Positions 52,923-64,000 of a DNA stretch of 64,000 nucleotides are shown piece after piece. Numbering within the stretch: the stretch's first letter is position 1; each line of letters starts with the position of its first letter. The notes beneath the pieces are model-generated. The model had not been told where the DNA came from, did no database searches, and was given only the letters and a program-made list of their open reading frames with translations. The stretch spans positions 139,125 through 203,124 of the forward strand of contig JAPTMU010000062.1 of assembly GCA_028583405.1 (NCBI GenBank). Reading direction: 5' to 3'. This stretch comes from Pogonophryne albipinna. Its lineage: Eukaryota > Chordata > Actinopteri > Perciformes > Artedidraconidae. The translations under genes were made by a program, and so were the position numbers.

Positions 52923-55836
52923 TGTTACGGTGAGTGAAGCAAGCAGGACCCAAATGCAGATAATGCTGAAAAATGCCTTTATTTTAAGGATAAATAAAAA
53001 TAACTTGGACAAAACACAACACAAAACTAGGGCCACAAGGGTGGGTGGAGGGGGTCTGGAGGACGGGTGTTTGGGCTGACAGCCGAGGAGCACAGCGGAG
53101 GACCCGGAAGGGATCTCGGCGGACGGCCCGGGGGCAAGGCAGAAGCCGAGAAGGGGGACTCGGGCGGACGGCCCGGGGGCAAGGCAGAGTCCAAGGTGGG
53201 GGTCTCGGGCGGACAACCCGGGGGCAAGGCAGAGTCCAAGGTGGGGCGAAGGCCACTGCGGGCGAACTCAGGGGGCCGAGCATGAGGGCGAAGGCAGCTG
53301 CAGGAAGAGTCAGGGGGCCGGGCTCGAGGGCGAAGACCACGGCTCTCAGGGGGCCGGGCTCTCAGGGGGCCGGGCTCGAGGGCGAAGACCGCGGCTCTCT
53401 GGGGGCCGGGCTCGAGGGCGAAGACCAGACAGCTCCGGAGGCCGGGCAGGAAAGCGCTGACGGGACAGCTCCGGAGGCCGGGCAGGACCCGGTGTCGGTG
53501 AGACAGGCTTCGGCAGGATCCCCCACGGAAGAGGACCAGGAGTTGGCAGGACCCCCGGCGAGACAGGTGACGGCGGGACCTCCAACGGAACAAGACATGG
53601 GATTGGCAGGACCCCCGGCAGAAGAGTCGTCGGCGGGACCCCCAACGGGACAGGACACAGGGTTGGCAGGACCCCCGGCAGGAGAGTAGTCGGCGGGACC
53701 CACAACGGGACAGGACATGGAGCTGGCAGGAACCCCAGCGGAACCTCCAACGGCACAGGACATAGGGTTTGGCAGGACCCTCGGCAGAAGAGTCGTCGGC
53801 GGGGACCCCAACTGGACAGGACACAGGGTTGGCAGGACCCCCGGCAGGAGAGTAGTCCGGCGGGACCCCACGGGACAGGACATGGAGCTGGCAGGAACCC
53901 CAGCGGAAACCTCCAACGGCACAGGACATAGGGTTGGCAGGACCCCCGGCAGAAGAGTCGTCGGCGGGACCCCCAACGGGACAGGACACAGGGGTTGGGC
54001 AGGACCCCCTGGCAGGAGAGTAGTCGGCAGGACCTCCAACGGCACAGGACATAGGGCTGGCAGGACCCCCGCAGAAGAGTAGTCGGCGGGACCTCCAACG
54101 GCACAGGACATAGGGTTGGCAGGACCCCCTGGCAGAAGAGTAGTCGGCGGGACCCCCAACGGGACAGGGACATAGAGGTTGGCAGGGACCCCCAGCGGAA
54201 CCTCCAACGGCACAGGACATAGGGTTGGCAAGACCTCCAGCGGAACCTCCCACGACACGGACATAGGATTGGCAGGACCCCCGGCAGAGGAGTAGTCGGC
54301 GGGGCCTCCAACGGCACAGGACATAGGGTTGGCAAGACCCCCGGCGGAGGAGTAGTCGGCGGAGCCTCCAACGGGACAGGACATGGAGTTGGCAGGACCC
54401 CCAGCGGAACCTCCAACGGACCAGGACATTGGGTAGGGACTTGAGAGGGGAACCAAGGGGGAACTAGAGAGGGGACTAGAGGAGAGACAAGGGAACTCGA
54501 GAGGGTACTCGAGAGGGGACTCGAGAGGGGACTCGAGAAGAAACTGGAGAGGGGACTCAAGAGGGAACTGGAGAGGGGACTCGAGAGGGAACTGGAGAGG
54601 GGATTAGAGTAGGGACTGGAGAGGGGAATAGAGGAGGGACTAGAGAAGAGACTTGGGATGGGACTAGAGAAGGGACTAGAGAAGGGACTAGAGAAGGGAC
54701 TAGAGAAGGGACTTGGGAAGGGACTAGAGGAGGGACTAGAGGAGGGACTAGAGAAGGGACTAGAGAAGGGACTAGAGATGGAACTCGAGAGGTGACTCAA
54801 GAAGGGACTAGAGATGGAACTCGAGAGGTGACTCGAGAGGGGACTCGAGAGGTGACTCGAGAGGTGACTCGAGAGGGAGCTGGAGGGGTGACTTGAGAGG
54901 GAACTTGAGAGGACACTCGAGAGGAGACTTGAGAGGGAACTCGAGAGGTGACTTGAGAGGGAACTCGAGAGGGAACTCGAGAGGTGACTTGAGAGTGGAC
55001 TCGAGAGCTGACTTGAAAGGAGGCTTGAGAGGGAACTCGAGAGGTGACTTGAGAGGGAACTTGAGAGGTGACTTGAGAGGTGACTCGAGGGGGGACTTGA
55101 GAGGGGACTCGAGAGGTGACTTGAGACGGGACTCAAGAGGGAACTTGAGAGGGGACTCGAGATGGAGCTGGAGATGTGGCTTGAGAGGGGACTTGAGAGG
55201 AGACTTGAGACGGTCGGTTCGCCAACAGAACACGGGGGGCTGGAGTCGGCCGGAATGCCGACAGGGCACGGGGAGCTGGCGTTGGCCGGTACGCCGACAG
55301 GACACGGGAAGCTGGCGTCGGCCGGAGACGAGGGGCTGGAGTCGAAACCATGGCTGCTGGGGCCAGGACTGAGGCTGGAACCATGGCTGCTGGGGCCAGA
55401 ACTGGGGCCGGAACCATGGCTGCTGGGGCTGGAACCATGGCTGCTGGGGCCAGAACTGGGACTGGAACCATGGCTGCTGGGGCCAGAACTGGGGCCGGAA
55501 CCATGGCTGCTGGGGCCGGAACCTTGGCTGCTGGGGCCAGAACTGGGGCCGGAAACCATGGCTGCTGGGGCCAGAACTGGGGCTGGAACCTTGGCTGCTG
55601 GGGCCGGAACCATGGCTGCTGGGGCCAGAACTGGGGCTGGAACCATGGCTGCTGGGGCCTGTACTGGAGCCCAAAGCATGGCTTCTGTGGCTAGGGCTGC
55701 TAGCCTGGACCTGCGACTCCTTCTCTTAGGAGCCTTTTGGAGGCTCCGTGGACCTCCAAAAGCCAGACGAGTTCCAGAGAACGGCTCTTGGACAGGAGCA
55801 GGAACTGGGGCAGAAGCAAGGGTTGTATGTCACATT
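52923..55836 (-). mobile_element. retroelement relic with minisatellites, copy B
   Basis: Counterpart of 20968-23886. Identical over the first about 840 bp, then single-base indels at 53760-54190 shift the open frames. One 15-bp unit fewer near 54850. Confidence 0.55.
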
Positions 55837-55967
55837 TAATTTTATATTAATAATATTGAATCTTTTTCAATATCTGATTTGGTTCATATAATAATTATTT
55901 TGGGTAAAACCATATAGGCTACACTGCTGTTAATGGAAAGGTAGCAAGCCATCCTTTTTTGTTTTAA

Positions 55968-57896
55968 AGGTCCCATGTCAGGCTTTCCGGTTATTACCCG
56001 TCCACTTGTGTGTTGTGAAGGTTTTTCTGCATGTAAACGGTCTGCAGAGTCACAAACTCTCAAAGTACACCCTGTAGGGAGTAAAACTCTAACACAGAAA
56101 ATACCTCCCAAAACGCCTCGTTGGAGATTTCTCATTTTCTTCCTGGGTACTCTGACGTGGGGATACCCAGAGGCAGGGCGGACTGGCCATCTGTAGAACC
56201 TGGAGAACCACAGAACGGCCGGCCGGTCCTTTAAAAAAAAAAATGGTTTAACGTCATCATTTAAGTTGCGCTGACGGCCGACAGAGGGCGACAGCGGCCG
56301 CTAATGCAGTTGTGTGGTTCTTATCTGTCAAATAATCACACAGGAAGAAGAAAAAAGACCGGTTACACGAAGAGAAGGGATTAGACCATTAGACGCCGCG
56401 GCAGACAGGGAGAATGAAAAAACACGAAAATAAAAAGGTGGGGCCGAGAAGGCAAGAGAAAAAAAGGTGAAGTCACTCGCAGGTGAAGCATATAAATGTC
56501 GCAAATTGACAGACCTTTTTGGCAGTCAGCGCTGCTACGAGCTCTATCAGCAGCAGCTTAGAACAAGTGCAAGATGATGAAGAGAATGATGAGGGGGCGA
56601 GTCAGATATACAGCCAGCCTCCTGCGTTCATGATGAGGGACAGAGTTGAGCTGGTGGAAGAACCAGCTCAACTAAAAATGAAATCTGATGACAGGCCAAT
56701 GATCAAACTGGAGCTGTGTACAGAGAGGAGAAAAGGAGCGAATCGGATGTAACACTTAAAATAATAAACAGCGGATTTCTAACTTTTGACATTTCATGTG
56801 GCCGGACTGGGTCAGTTTTCCAGGGCTGACTTTTAGTCCCAGTCCGCCCCTGCCCAGAGGCCACACCCTCTGCCAGCCTTTCACGAAACAAAGCTTCCCA
56901 AACCTTTCAGGATTCATGCCGGATATGTACAGCGTAGGGCACTGAAGAACGATGCATTCCAGCCTGTCCTCCTACAAAAAACGACCATATAGGCCGATTG
57001 TTCAAGCCCTTATTACGACCCAGAGGACACGTTTTAAAGTGTATGTTGTTTCTTACACGACCACTAGAGGTGCTCCAGTGGTCGTGTAAGAAACAACATG
57101 CTCCCGGCCCGTTCATTGCAAACGCTCCAGAGGGACGTTTATTCACAAATAACCCTCTCTGGAAAATCCTAAATTGTGGAATAGTTTGGCCATTAAAATG
57201 CTTTTTGATTTGATTTCTAGCGAGAAGTGTATATTGTACTCTTAGAATCCACGTCCAGTCGATGTGTAGGATCTATAGTTTGATAGATATTACGAAGATG
57301 ATCTGAGGTCTCGTCAGGATAACGTGTATGCAGCTTCCATGTAAAGTTAGCGTGGGTGAAAACAGTTTTTCCGGTCTCGAAGTTTCATAATAAAACCGGA
57401 TATATTCCCCCTCACTGCCAAATGATTACACAGTGATATCTGCATTACTCATCCACTAAGAAACATCAGTTTATCCTTGTTAATTACACAATATTGATTG
57501 GTTTAAATTGTGTACAATGCTTTTGTGTTTTTAACCTTCGATTCAGAGAAACAAATAGTATTTTCAGAGTTAAGACACTACAGTTTCCGAAGACACTACA
57601 CTACCCAGAATCCCCAGCTATCGTTCGGGACGACAACATCCGCCTTGCTTTACAAACCCCGTGATTAGTCATCAAGCCCTGTGATTGGATGTTGGAGTGG
57701 CAGTGCGACAAGGTTACGCTGAGCGCAACAGCTCTTTGAAATGGAATGGAACCACGGTAGACTATCCAAAACTGGAATTGGACGGGTCCAGCCCCCGGGT
57801 CCGCTGTATCGCCGAGAGGCTCGTTGCTGCGATCTGCTGCGAGGAGACCTCAACAATGGAATTATGATCAGTAGAAATGGCCATGACATGGGACCT
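55968..57896. mobile_element. TTAA-flanked TIR element, copy B
   Basis: Counterpart of 24019-25948, with the hAT MITE nested at 56174-56852 and the hairpin at 57043-57099. Confidence 0.75.
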
Positions 57897-58465
57897 TTAA
57901 GTAAGCTCTTTAATGCCTCTTTCATTCTTTGTGTCTTTCTTTTAAGCCTCTGGCTCTTAATGGATGTGTTATTTATGTTTATTGTCTTTAATGTGAATGA
58001 ACTCTTATTTTGAAATGAAAAATAACCAGTAAAAAAAATACAGCTTCCTGACGGACTCCAAAAGTCAACATTATACAATCAAAGAAATAAATAAACACAA
58101 GGATAAGTGTGTTTATTGTTGAGTAAATAACAGTGTGGTTAGAAAAGAATACAAAATTAGAATGAAAAACGATGAAACAATACAGATGTCAGTTTTCTGA
58201 GCCCCTACTCTCCCCAGAACTGACGGCAACAAAAGTCCTACATTATTCAATTAAAACAAAGAAGTAAACACAATAAGTGTGGTCTTGATATTGAGTCAGA
58301 AAAAGGTTGATAAACGCTGTGAGAATGGATCTGAGGAGAGCATTTCTCCGCCATCCAACTCGTCTATTACCAACGTTCAGGGAGCTCTATGCAAGTCAAT
58401 GGGACGCCCTGAGAGTTGAAAGTCGACGCTAAAGGGCCCCACTGCGTTGGAAAGTGACGACAAGG

Positions 58466-58820
58466 TGTTGTGTCTCGGCAGATCTGTTAATATTATTTCT
58501 CTGTTAGTTTATATTGTCAAGTCCCTGTCTGCCATTTCCTGTTTTACTTTGTCATTTCCTTTCTCTTTTCAGGTAGTTCGACTCCTACCTTGTCAGTATG
58601 TTCACTGACCTGATTACCTGCACGCCCTTATTGTTTGCAGCTGTGGAGTCCCTTGTATGTGTATATATTCTGTGTGTTCCCTGTGCCCAGTGCCAGATCG
58701 TTTTGAACCTTGTGAATGGATTACCTTGTTTATCACCGCAGTAAAAACCTTTTTTGAATAATCTTTTGTCTGGAGTCGTGCATTTGGGTCCTTTCAGTTT
58801 TGTGTGCTCCAGTCGTAACA
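58466..58820 (+). mobile_element. solo LTR, copy B
   Basis: Counterpart of 26520-26877 with the same CAAGG duplication at both sides and three bases fewer. Confidence 0.88.
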
Positions 58821-58912
58821 CAAGGGATCCTGACATAACGTCAACATAGGACGAGTTGGTAGTGAGCATGTGTGTATTGACCTCTCTCTGTTGTATCTTC
58901 TGTCCTCTCCAG

Positions 58913-59224
58913 ACTCTGTCAGGCTGGTGAATGAGACCAGTCCGTGTTCAGGTAGACTGGAGGTGAAGTCTAACCAGTCTAACCCGTCCTGGTCCTCAGT
59001 GTGTGAGACTGACTTTGACCAGCAGGATGCTCAGGTGGTCTGCAGGCAGCTGGGCTGTGGGGCTCCTTCAGTCCTCCAGGGGGCGCTTTATGGAGAAGGG
59101 GAGGCTCCAATGTGGACAAAAGAGTTCCAGTGTGGAGGCCATGAGTCTGCTCTCCTGGACTGTAGCTCAGCCTCAGAGAGAAACACCTGCTCACCTGGCA
59201 CAGCTGTTAGCCTCACCTGCTCAG
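58913..59224 (+). CDS. copy B SRCR domain 4 exon, intact
   Basis: Same 104 codons as 26971-27282. Confidence 0.8.
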
Positions 59225-59308
59225 GTAGAGAGGAGCTGTGATTGGTTCATTCTGTTCTCATCAAACTCACTTTATTCTCTCTCTGATCTCTCTCTTGTTT
59301 CTCTCCAG

Positions 59309-59600
59309 AGCCGGTCAGACTGGTGGGAGGAGAGAGTCGCTGTGCAGGAGACCTGGAGGTGAGACATGAGGGAGAATGGAGAGCAGTGAGCTATAACTCT
59401 CCCTGGACCCTGAAGGCAGCAAAATGTTTTTCTGCAGAGATCTGGGAACTGTGGCTCTGCTGTTTCTGTGGGAGAGAGAAAGGAGTTCTCAAAGAGACGT
59501 GTGTGGTTGATCAGATCTACCTGTGTTCAGTCTGGATCTGCTCTGAGGGAGTGTGCAGTAGCAGGTCCCTCTAATTACATCCTGTCTCTCTCCTGCTCAG
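59309..59600 (+). pseudogene. copy B SRCR domain 5 exon, frameshifted
   Basis: Four extra bases within 59424-59452 (gcaaaatg, gtttttctg, ctgggaactg) against 27367-27654. Confidence 0.85.
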
Positions 59601-59704
59601 GTAAGCCCATGACATTATATATGACATCATGTCATCTGTCTCTTTGTTTGTCAGAGGCCATTTTCTAAAGGGAAGGTGAATGTCTGTCTCTCTCTCTCTC
59701 TATC

Positions 59705-59737
<33 letters not shown>

Positions 59738-59755
59738 TCTCTCTCTGTTGTCCAG

Positions 59756-60095
59756 ATCTGCTGCTTCAGCCCAAACATCTCTGTGTCCTCCTCGATGTAC
59801 GGGGTCTCCGGGGCCCAGCAGCAGGGGATCCAGGTGTTCAGAGGCTCCACCTTCACCATCAGCTGCTCCATCCAGCCTCAGTACCCAGGAGGCTCCTTCC
59901 AGCTCAACTTCACCTCCATCAACTCAGCAAACACCTACTACTCGCTGCCAGCTGTCAATCACTCTGCCCACTTCCTGTTTCCTTCTGCAGAGCCCGCCCA
60001 CCAGGGAAGCTACAGCTGTGTTTATCACCTCTTTGTTTTTTCTCATAACTTCTCTTCTGAGAGCCGTCTGCTCTCCGTCACCGTCACTGTCACAG
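59756..60095 (+). pseudogene. copy B Ig-like exon, one-base insertion
   Basis: cagcccaaacatc replaces cagcccaacatc near the start. The rest keeps the Ig frame of 27805-28143. Confidence 0.8.
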
Positions 60096-61037
60096 GTGAG
60101 CTGTTACAGTGTATAAGGCTATATAAAGTAGGTATATATACAGGTTATGGTCCTGGTTCTGGACCAGAACCAGGACCTGAGTGATGGGGAGTCAGACAGA
60201 GTGATAGGGGCGGGTGGGGCTGCGTTCTTCCTAAAGTCCACAACCATCTCCACTGTCTTGAGAGCATTAAGCTCCAGGTGGTTGTCCCTGCACCAGGTCA
60301 CCAGATGGTCCGTCTCCCACCTGTAGACAGACTCGTCGCCACCAGAGATGAGTCCGATGGAGGAGGAGGAAGTGATGCCATGTTGACCGCATCATCTACA
60401 GATCTGTTGGCTCTGTAGGAGAACTGCAGGGGGTGGTATGACATCCAGCAGACCCTGGATCAGAACCTGGACCAGAACCACATATTTTGTGTTTCCTCAC
60501 TGTTTGGTTGGTTCTCTAGTGAAGTCTAGTTCACATTAGAGTCTGGACCTGAGTACTGACTGCTGGATGTAAGAGATACAGCAGCTTCTCCTACGCTCTG
60601 GAAACATGTCAGGCCACATATTAAAGTCTCTCCAGAGGCCACATGAGAGAGATAAGAGTCTCCATGCTGAAGTGGCTTCAGGGTTCAGGTCTCTACAGAG
60701 TGTTTGCTGACTTCTAGAGTCTTCTTTTGGAAGACTTCTTTGTCTTTTTCTTCCCAAGTGTTTGCAGATGACGCTTTAGCTGCCACAAAATGTCCAGTTC
60801 ATCAGGATACCAGACTCGTGACAACTTATTATTCCTTCACATCTTGTTCCACACCAACCGGTTGATTGTCTAATCAGTTCTAGTTTATATTGGAGTATCA
60901 ACATGAGTTCTATCAGTTTAATGCAACTAATCCAGCTATGTATTATAAACGACAACATGTTGCAGTGAGTTCAGGGTTCAGGTCTCTACGGAGTGTTTGC
61001 TGACTCTTGATGTGATGCTGTCCATGTGTTCCATCAG

Positions 61038-61120
61038 ATCCAGAACCTTTCATCATCCGAGCCGTCGTCCTGCCGCTGATTCTGCTGCTGGTGACCGTCA
61101 GCCTTTACTTCTACTGCAAG
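61038..61120 (+). CDS. copy B transmembrane exon, intact
   Basis: Matches 29086-29168 with a Gly to Ser change in the membrane helix. The donor is AAG|GTACTG. Confidence 0.75.
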
Positions 61121-61896
61121 GTACTGAAACATGTTGTTGTTGTTCCACTGACTGAATGATGAGGGACTGAAACATGTTGTTGTTCCACTGACTGAATGAT
61201 GAGGTACTGAAACATGTTGTTGTTCCACTGACTGAATGATGAGGGACTGAAACATGTTGTTGTTCCACTGACTGAATGATGAGTGACTGAAACATGTTGT
61301 TGTTCCACTGACTGAATGATGAGGGACTGAAACATGTTGTTGTTGTTCCACTGACTGAATGATGAGTGACTGAAACATGTTGTTGTTCCACTGACTGAAT
61401 GATGAGGGACTGAAACATGTTGTTGTTCCACTGACTGAATGATGAGGGACTGAAACATGTTGTTGTTGTTCCACTGACTGAATGATGAGGGACTGAAACA
61501 TGTTGTTGTTCCACTGACTGAATGATGAGGGACTGAAACATGTTGTTGTTGTTCCACTGACTGAATGATGAGGGACTGAAACATGTTGTTGTTCCACTGA
61601 CTGAATGATGAGGGACTGAAACATGTTGTTGTTGTTCCACTGACTGAATGATGAGTGACTGAAACATGTTGTTGTTCCACTGACTGAATGATGAGGGACT
61701 GAAACATGTTGTTGTTGTTCCACTGACTGAATGATGAGGGACTGAAACATGTTGTTGTTCCACTGACTGAATGATGAGGGACTGAAACATGTTGTTGTTC
61801 CACTGACTGAATGATGAGGGTCTGAAACATGTTGTTGTTGTTCCACTGACTGAATGATGAGGGACTGAAACATGTTGTTGTTCCACTGACTGAATG
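61121..61896. repeat. 40-bp minisatellite, copy B
   Basis: About 18 units against about 38 in copy A. Confidence 0.95.
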
Positions 61897-61963
61897 AAAC
61901 AGTGTGTGTTATTGAACAGGAGTGATGCAGGAAGTCTCACTGTGTGCTGTCATGTCTCTCCAG

Positions 61964-62059
61964 GCCACCAGGGGGCGGAGGCCGAGCCGACAGGAGGACA
62001 TTGAGCTGGATTACCTGGGTGTTCCTGCAGAAGAGGAAGGAGCTCCGGGAGCGGAGTAG
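61964..62059 (+). CDS. copy B cytoplasmic tail exon, intact
   Basis: Same residues as 30842-30937, including LDYLGV. Confidence 0.75.
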   Translation, partial: ATRGRRPSRQEDIELDYLGVPAEEEGAPGAE

Positions 62060-62066
62060 GGTTGCG

Positions 62067-63058
62067 GTCGAATAGTCCAAAAAATCAGCTCCTAAGTTCT
62101 AACCCTATCGTCTATTCCTTGACCTCTGAGTGAAAGGTCACGGGTTAAGGGATAGTGGATAGGAAAATTCAAAAGGAACTTAGGAGAAGAGACTGCGGTA
62201 CTTTAGAGAATCGACTGCACTTTCACTATCTAACGTGTTTCTGATGCGCCAGCGGACGTCCTGAATGTGCGTCTGCTGCTGTGGGGAAACATGGATGTTC
62301 AATAAGAAGGAGGGACTACTGTAAACTCATCTAGAGACTCTGTGCTCTGATGCTGTTGCTTTAGGCTTTATGAACGTGGACAACAGAGAAACAGATTCTT
62401 CAGGACCAAAGTTGGAATTGAAATAAAAAAGGAAAGTGAAACTTCTGCTCGTCACCCTCTCCCTCCGGTCCACATTAATTACAAATGATCCCAATACGTA
62501 TGATTGATGAAAAGATCAATCAATACAGATGTATTTATTATAAACGTTAGTCCTTAACATCTATCACTGTGTATATCACCATTCAAACGTCTTTTTAAAA
62601 GTTGAACAAACTCCACACAGCTCAGTAAAGACTGTGAGATGTTGACTTTATTTGATCATTTCAGTAAAAACTAACGTTCATATTTCTCTCTTTGATTATA
62701 ATACTGATGAACGTTCAGAACAAAGCACTTTGGCAACTTCCCACATACGTTTTAAAAAGCTTAATAAGCACCGTAACTTTCATGATATCATTTCTCCGTC
62801 ATAATCGGTTGTTTCCGTGAACGGCCGACTGTTGAGTGACGGCAAATGCTGCGGCTGCAATGCATTGTGGGGCAGCATTTTCTCCTCTCCTCTCGGTGAG
62901 GGAGGTCCAGTGGTTCCTAAGCTAAAGGAGGCTATAAAGGAAGTTTGAAACCTCCTTTCCTTTCATTTAGAGAATTGGAACGGCACTTATCATGGCTGCC
63001 ACTGAGGGACTTCCGGGTCATTTCACGCCGTTAGGAAGCTAAGCTAAATGGACTATTC

Positions 63059-63061
<3 letters not shown>
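62067..63061. mobile_element. TIR element after stop codon, copy B
   Basis: Counterpart of 30945-31948. The right terminus is an exact inverted match to the left here. It is followed by a (CA)n tract to 63107. Confidence 0.55.
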
Positions 63062-63107
<46 letters not shown>

Positions 63108-63109
<2 letters not shown>

Positions 63110-64000
63110 AACCAAAGCAGGCTGGATTTGTTATATCACATTAAAAAGATAGCGTATTTTCCTTGTTCTCAACTTGAAAATACCACACACCATCAATATG
63201 TCTTTTGTGACTTCCTGTCAGCTCCAAGCCCATTGGTTCCTTCTGAAGACGTAGATCTTTAACAACAACTCACACATTTGGTTGCATTTGAAAAGTCAAA
63301 GCAGTCGGTGCAGTTTGAAACCAAAGACACAGCAACCCCTAGTCAAATATCCTCTGAAATCTGCATTGCAATACCTGATGCCAATGAGTCCAGAGAGAAC
63401 AGGAGAAAGGGGCTACAGCGCCACCTACTGGTGGAATGTTGCTGGAAAATGATTATAATACAAATTAAAAACAAAAATGAATACTTCCAACGCTTTTCGT
63501 GTTTAAGGATTTCATAAGTATTTTGACATTTTAGTAATTAACAAATGTTTTGCTTTGAAGTAATTTGTTTTAATTGATTGAAATTTGGTAAAAGAATGTT
63601 ATATTAAATGATGTCCTATTTACTGTGCTTAGTTTTTTTATTTAGATTTGCGCTTATTATATATCATTAAGGATTTGTTTTATTTGAGTTGTAATTCATT
63701 TTGATATCATGTGATTGTTTGTGGGGGCTTTTTAAGAATTCTGCCCATTTTTGTATTTTGCCATTTTCCTTAAATCCATAAGACTTTTGCCTGATTGAGT
63801 AAATAAAGCATCCTCCTAGTTTACAAGTATTCTGCTCCGTGTGATAATCAGCAAGACATTTAATTAGTTTAGTAAATAAAGAAAGATTCCTCTGTTCCAA
63901 ATATTGAGATTGAGTTGAAATCAGGAATTGTGTTTATTACATAAAAGTTAATTGATTTCATAGTTAAGGATTTTTCTCATTTATTAAGAATTGTTCTTCA
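63108..64000. other. AT-rich intergenic sequence, copy B
   Basis: Counterpart of 31973-32875. No gene is recognised. Confidence 0.5.

Overview
This is intronic and intergenic DNA from a ray-finned fish, most likely a percomorph teleost. It has long (TG)n/(CA)n tracts, many minisatellites, nonautonomous hAT and TTAA-flanked DNA elements, L2-like LINE fragments, tRNA-headed SINEs, solo LTRs, and small exons with GT/AG boundaries. No bacterial gene organisation is visible.

Three genes can be recognised. (1) The last two coding exons of wdr45 (WIPI4, an autophagy beta-propeller) lie on + at 850-995 and 2474-2583. (2) A complete nine-exon receptor gene lies on + at 13582-30937. It encodes a poly-Leu signal peptide, five SRCR domains with one exon each, one Ig-like domain, a transmembrane segment and a short tail with an ITIM-like motif. 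Joined, the exons give 698 codons plus a stop with no frame break. (3) The last coding exon of lage3 (Pcc1-type KEOPS subunit) lies on - at 33848-33962.

Layout: 1-2840 wdr45 end; 2841-6855 repeats, including a hAT element with a perfect 8-bp target duplication; 6856-13467 repeats upstream of the receptor gene; 13582-30937 receptor gene, with introns full of transposons and minisatellites; 30938-33700 its 3' flank; 33700-33962 lage3 end; 34000-37879 repeats ending in a 54-bp minisatellite; 37880-38879 exactly 1000 N; 38880-64000 a second copy of 6856-32875.

The second copy starts at the first base after the gap and is near-identical to the first. It differs mainly in tandem-repeat lengths and in clusters of single-base indels that break SRCR2, SRCR3, SRCR5 and the Ig exon. 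The simplest reading is an unmerged overlap between two contigs (or two haplotypes), not a true tandem duplication, although sequence alone cannot settle this. I therefore treat 13582-30937 as the real gene and 45594-62059 as its broken or badly sequenced duplicate.

The most interesting biology is the receptor. It alternates 6-cysteine and 8-cysteine SRCR domains. The 6-cysteine type lacks both members of one canonical disulfide pair, and the tail suggests an inhibitory immune receptor.
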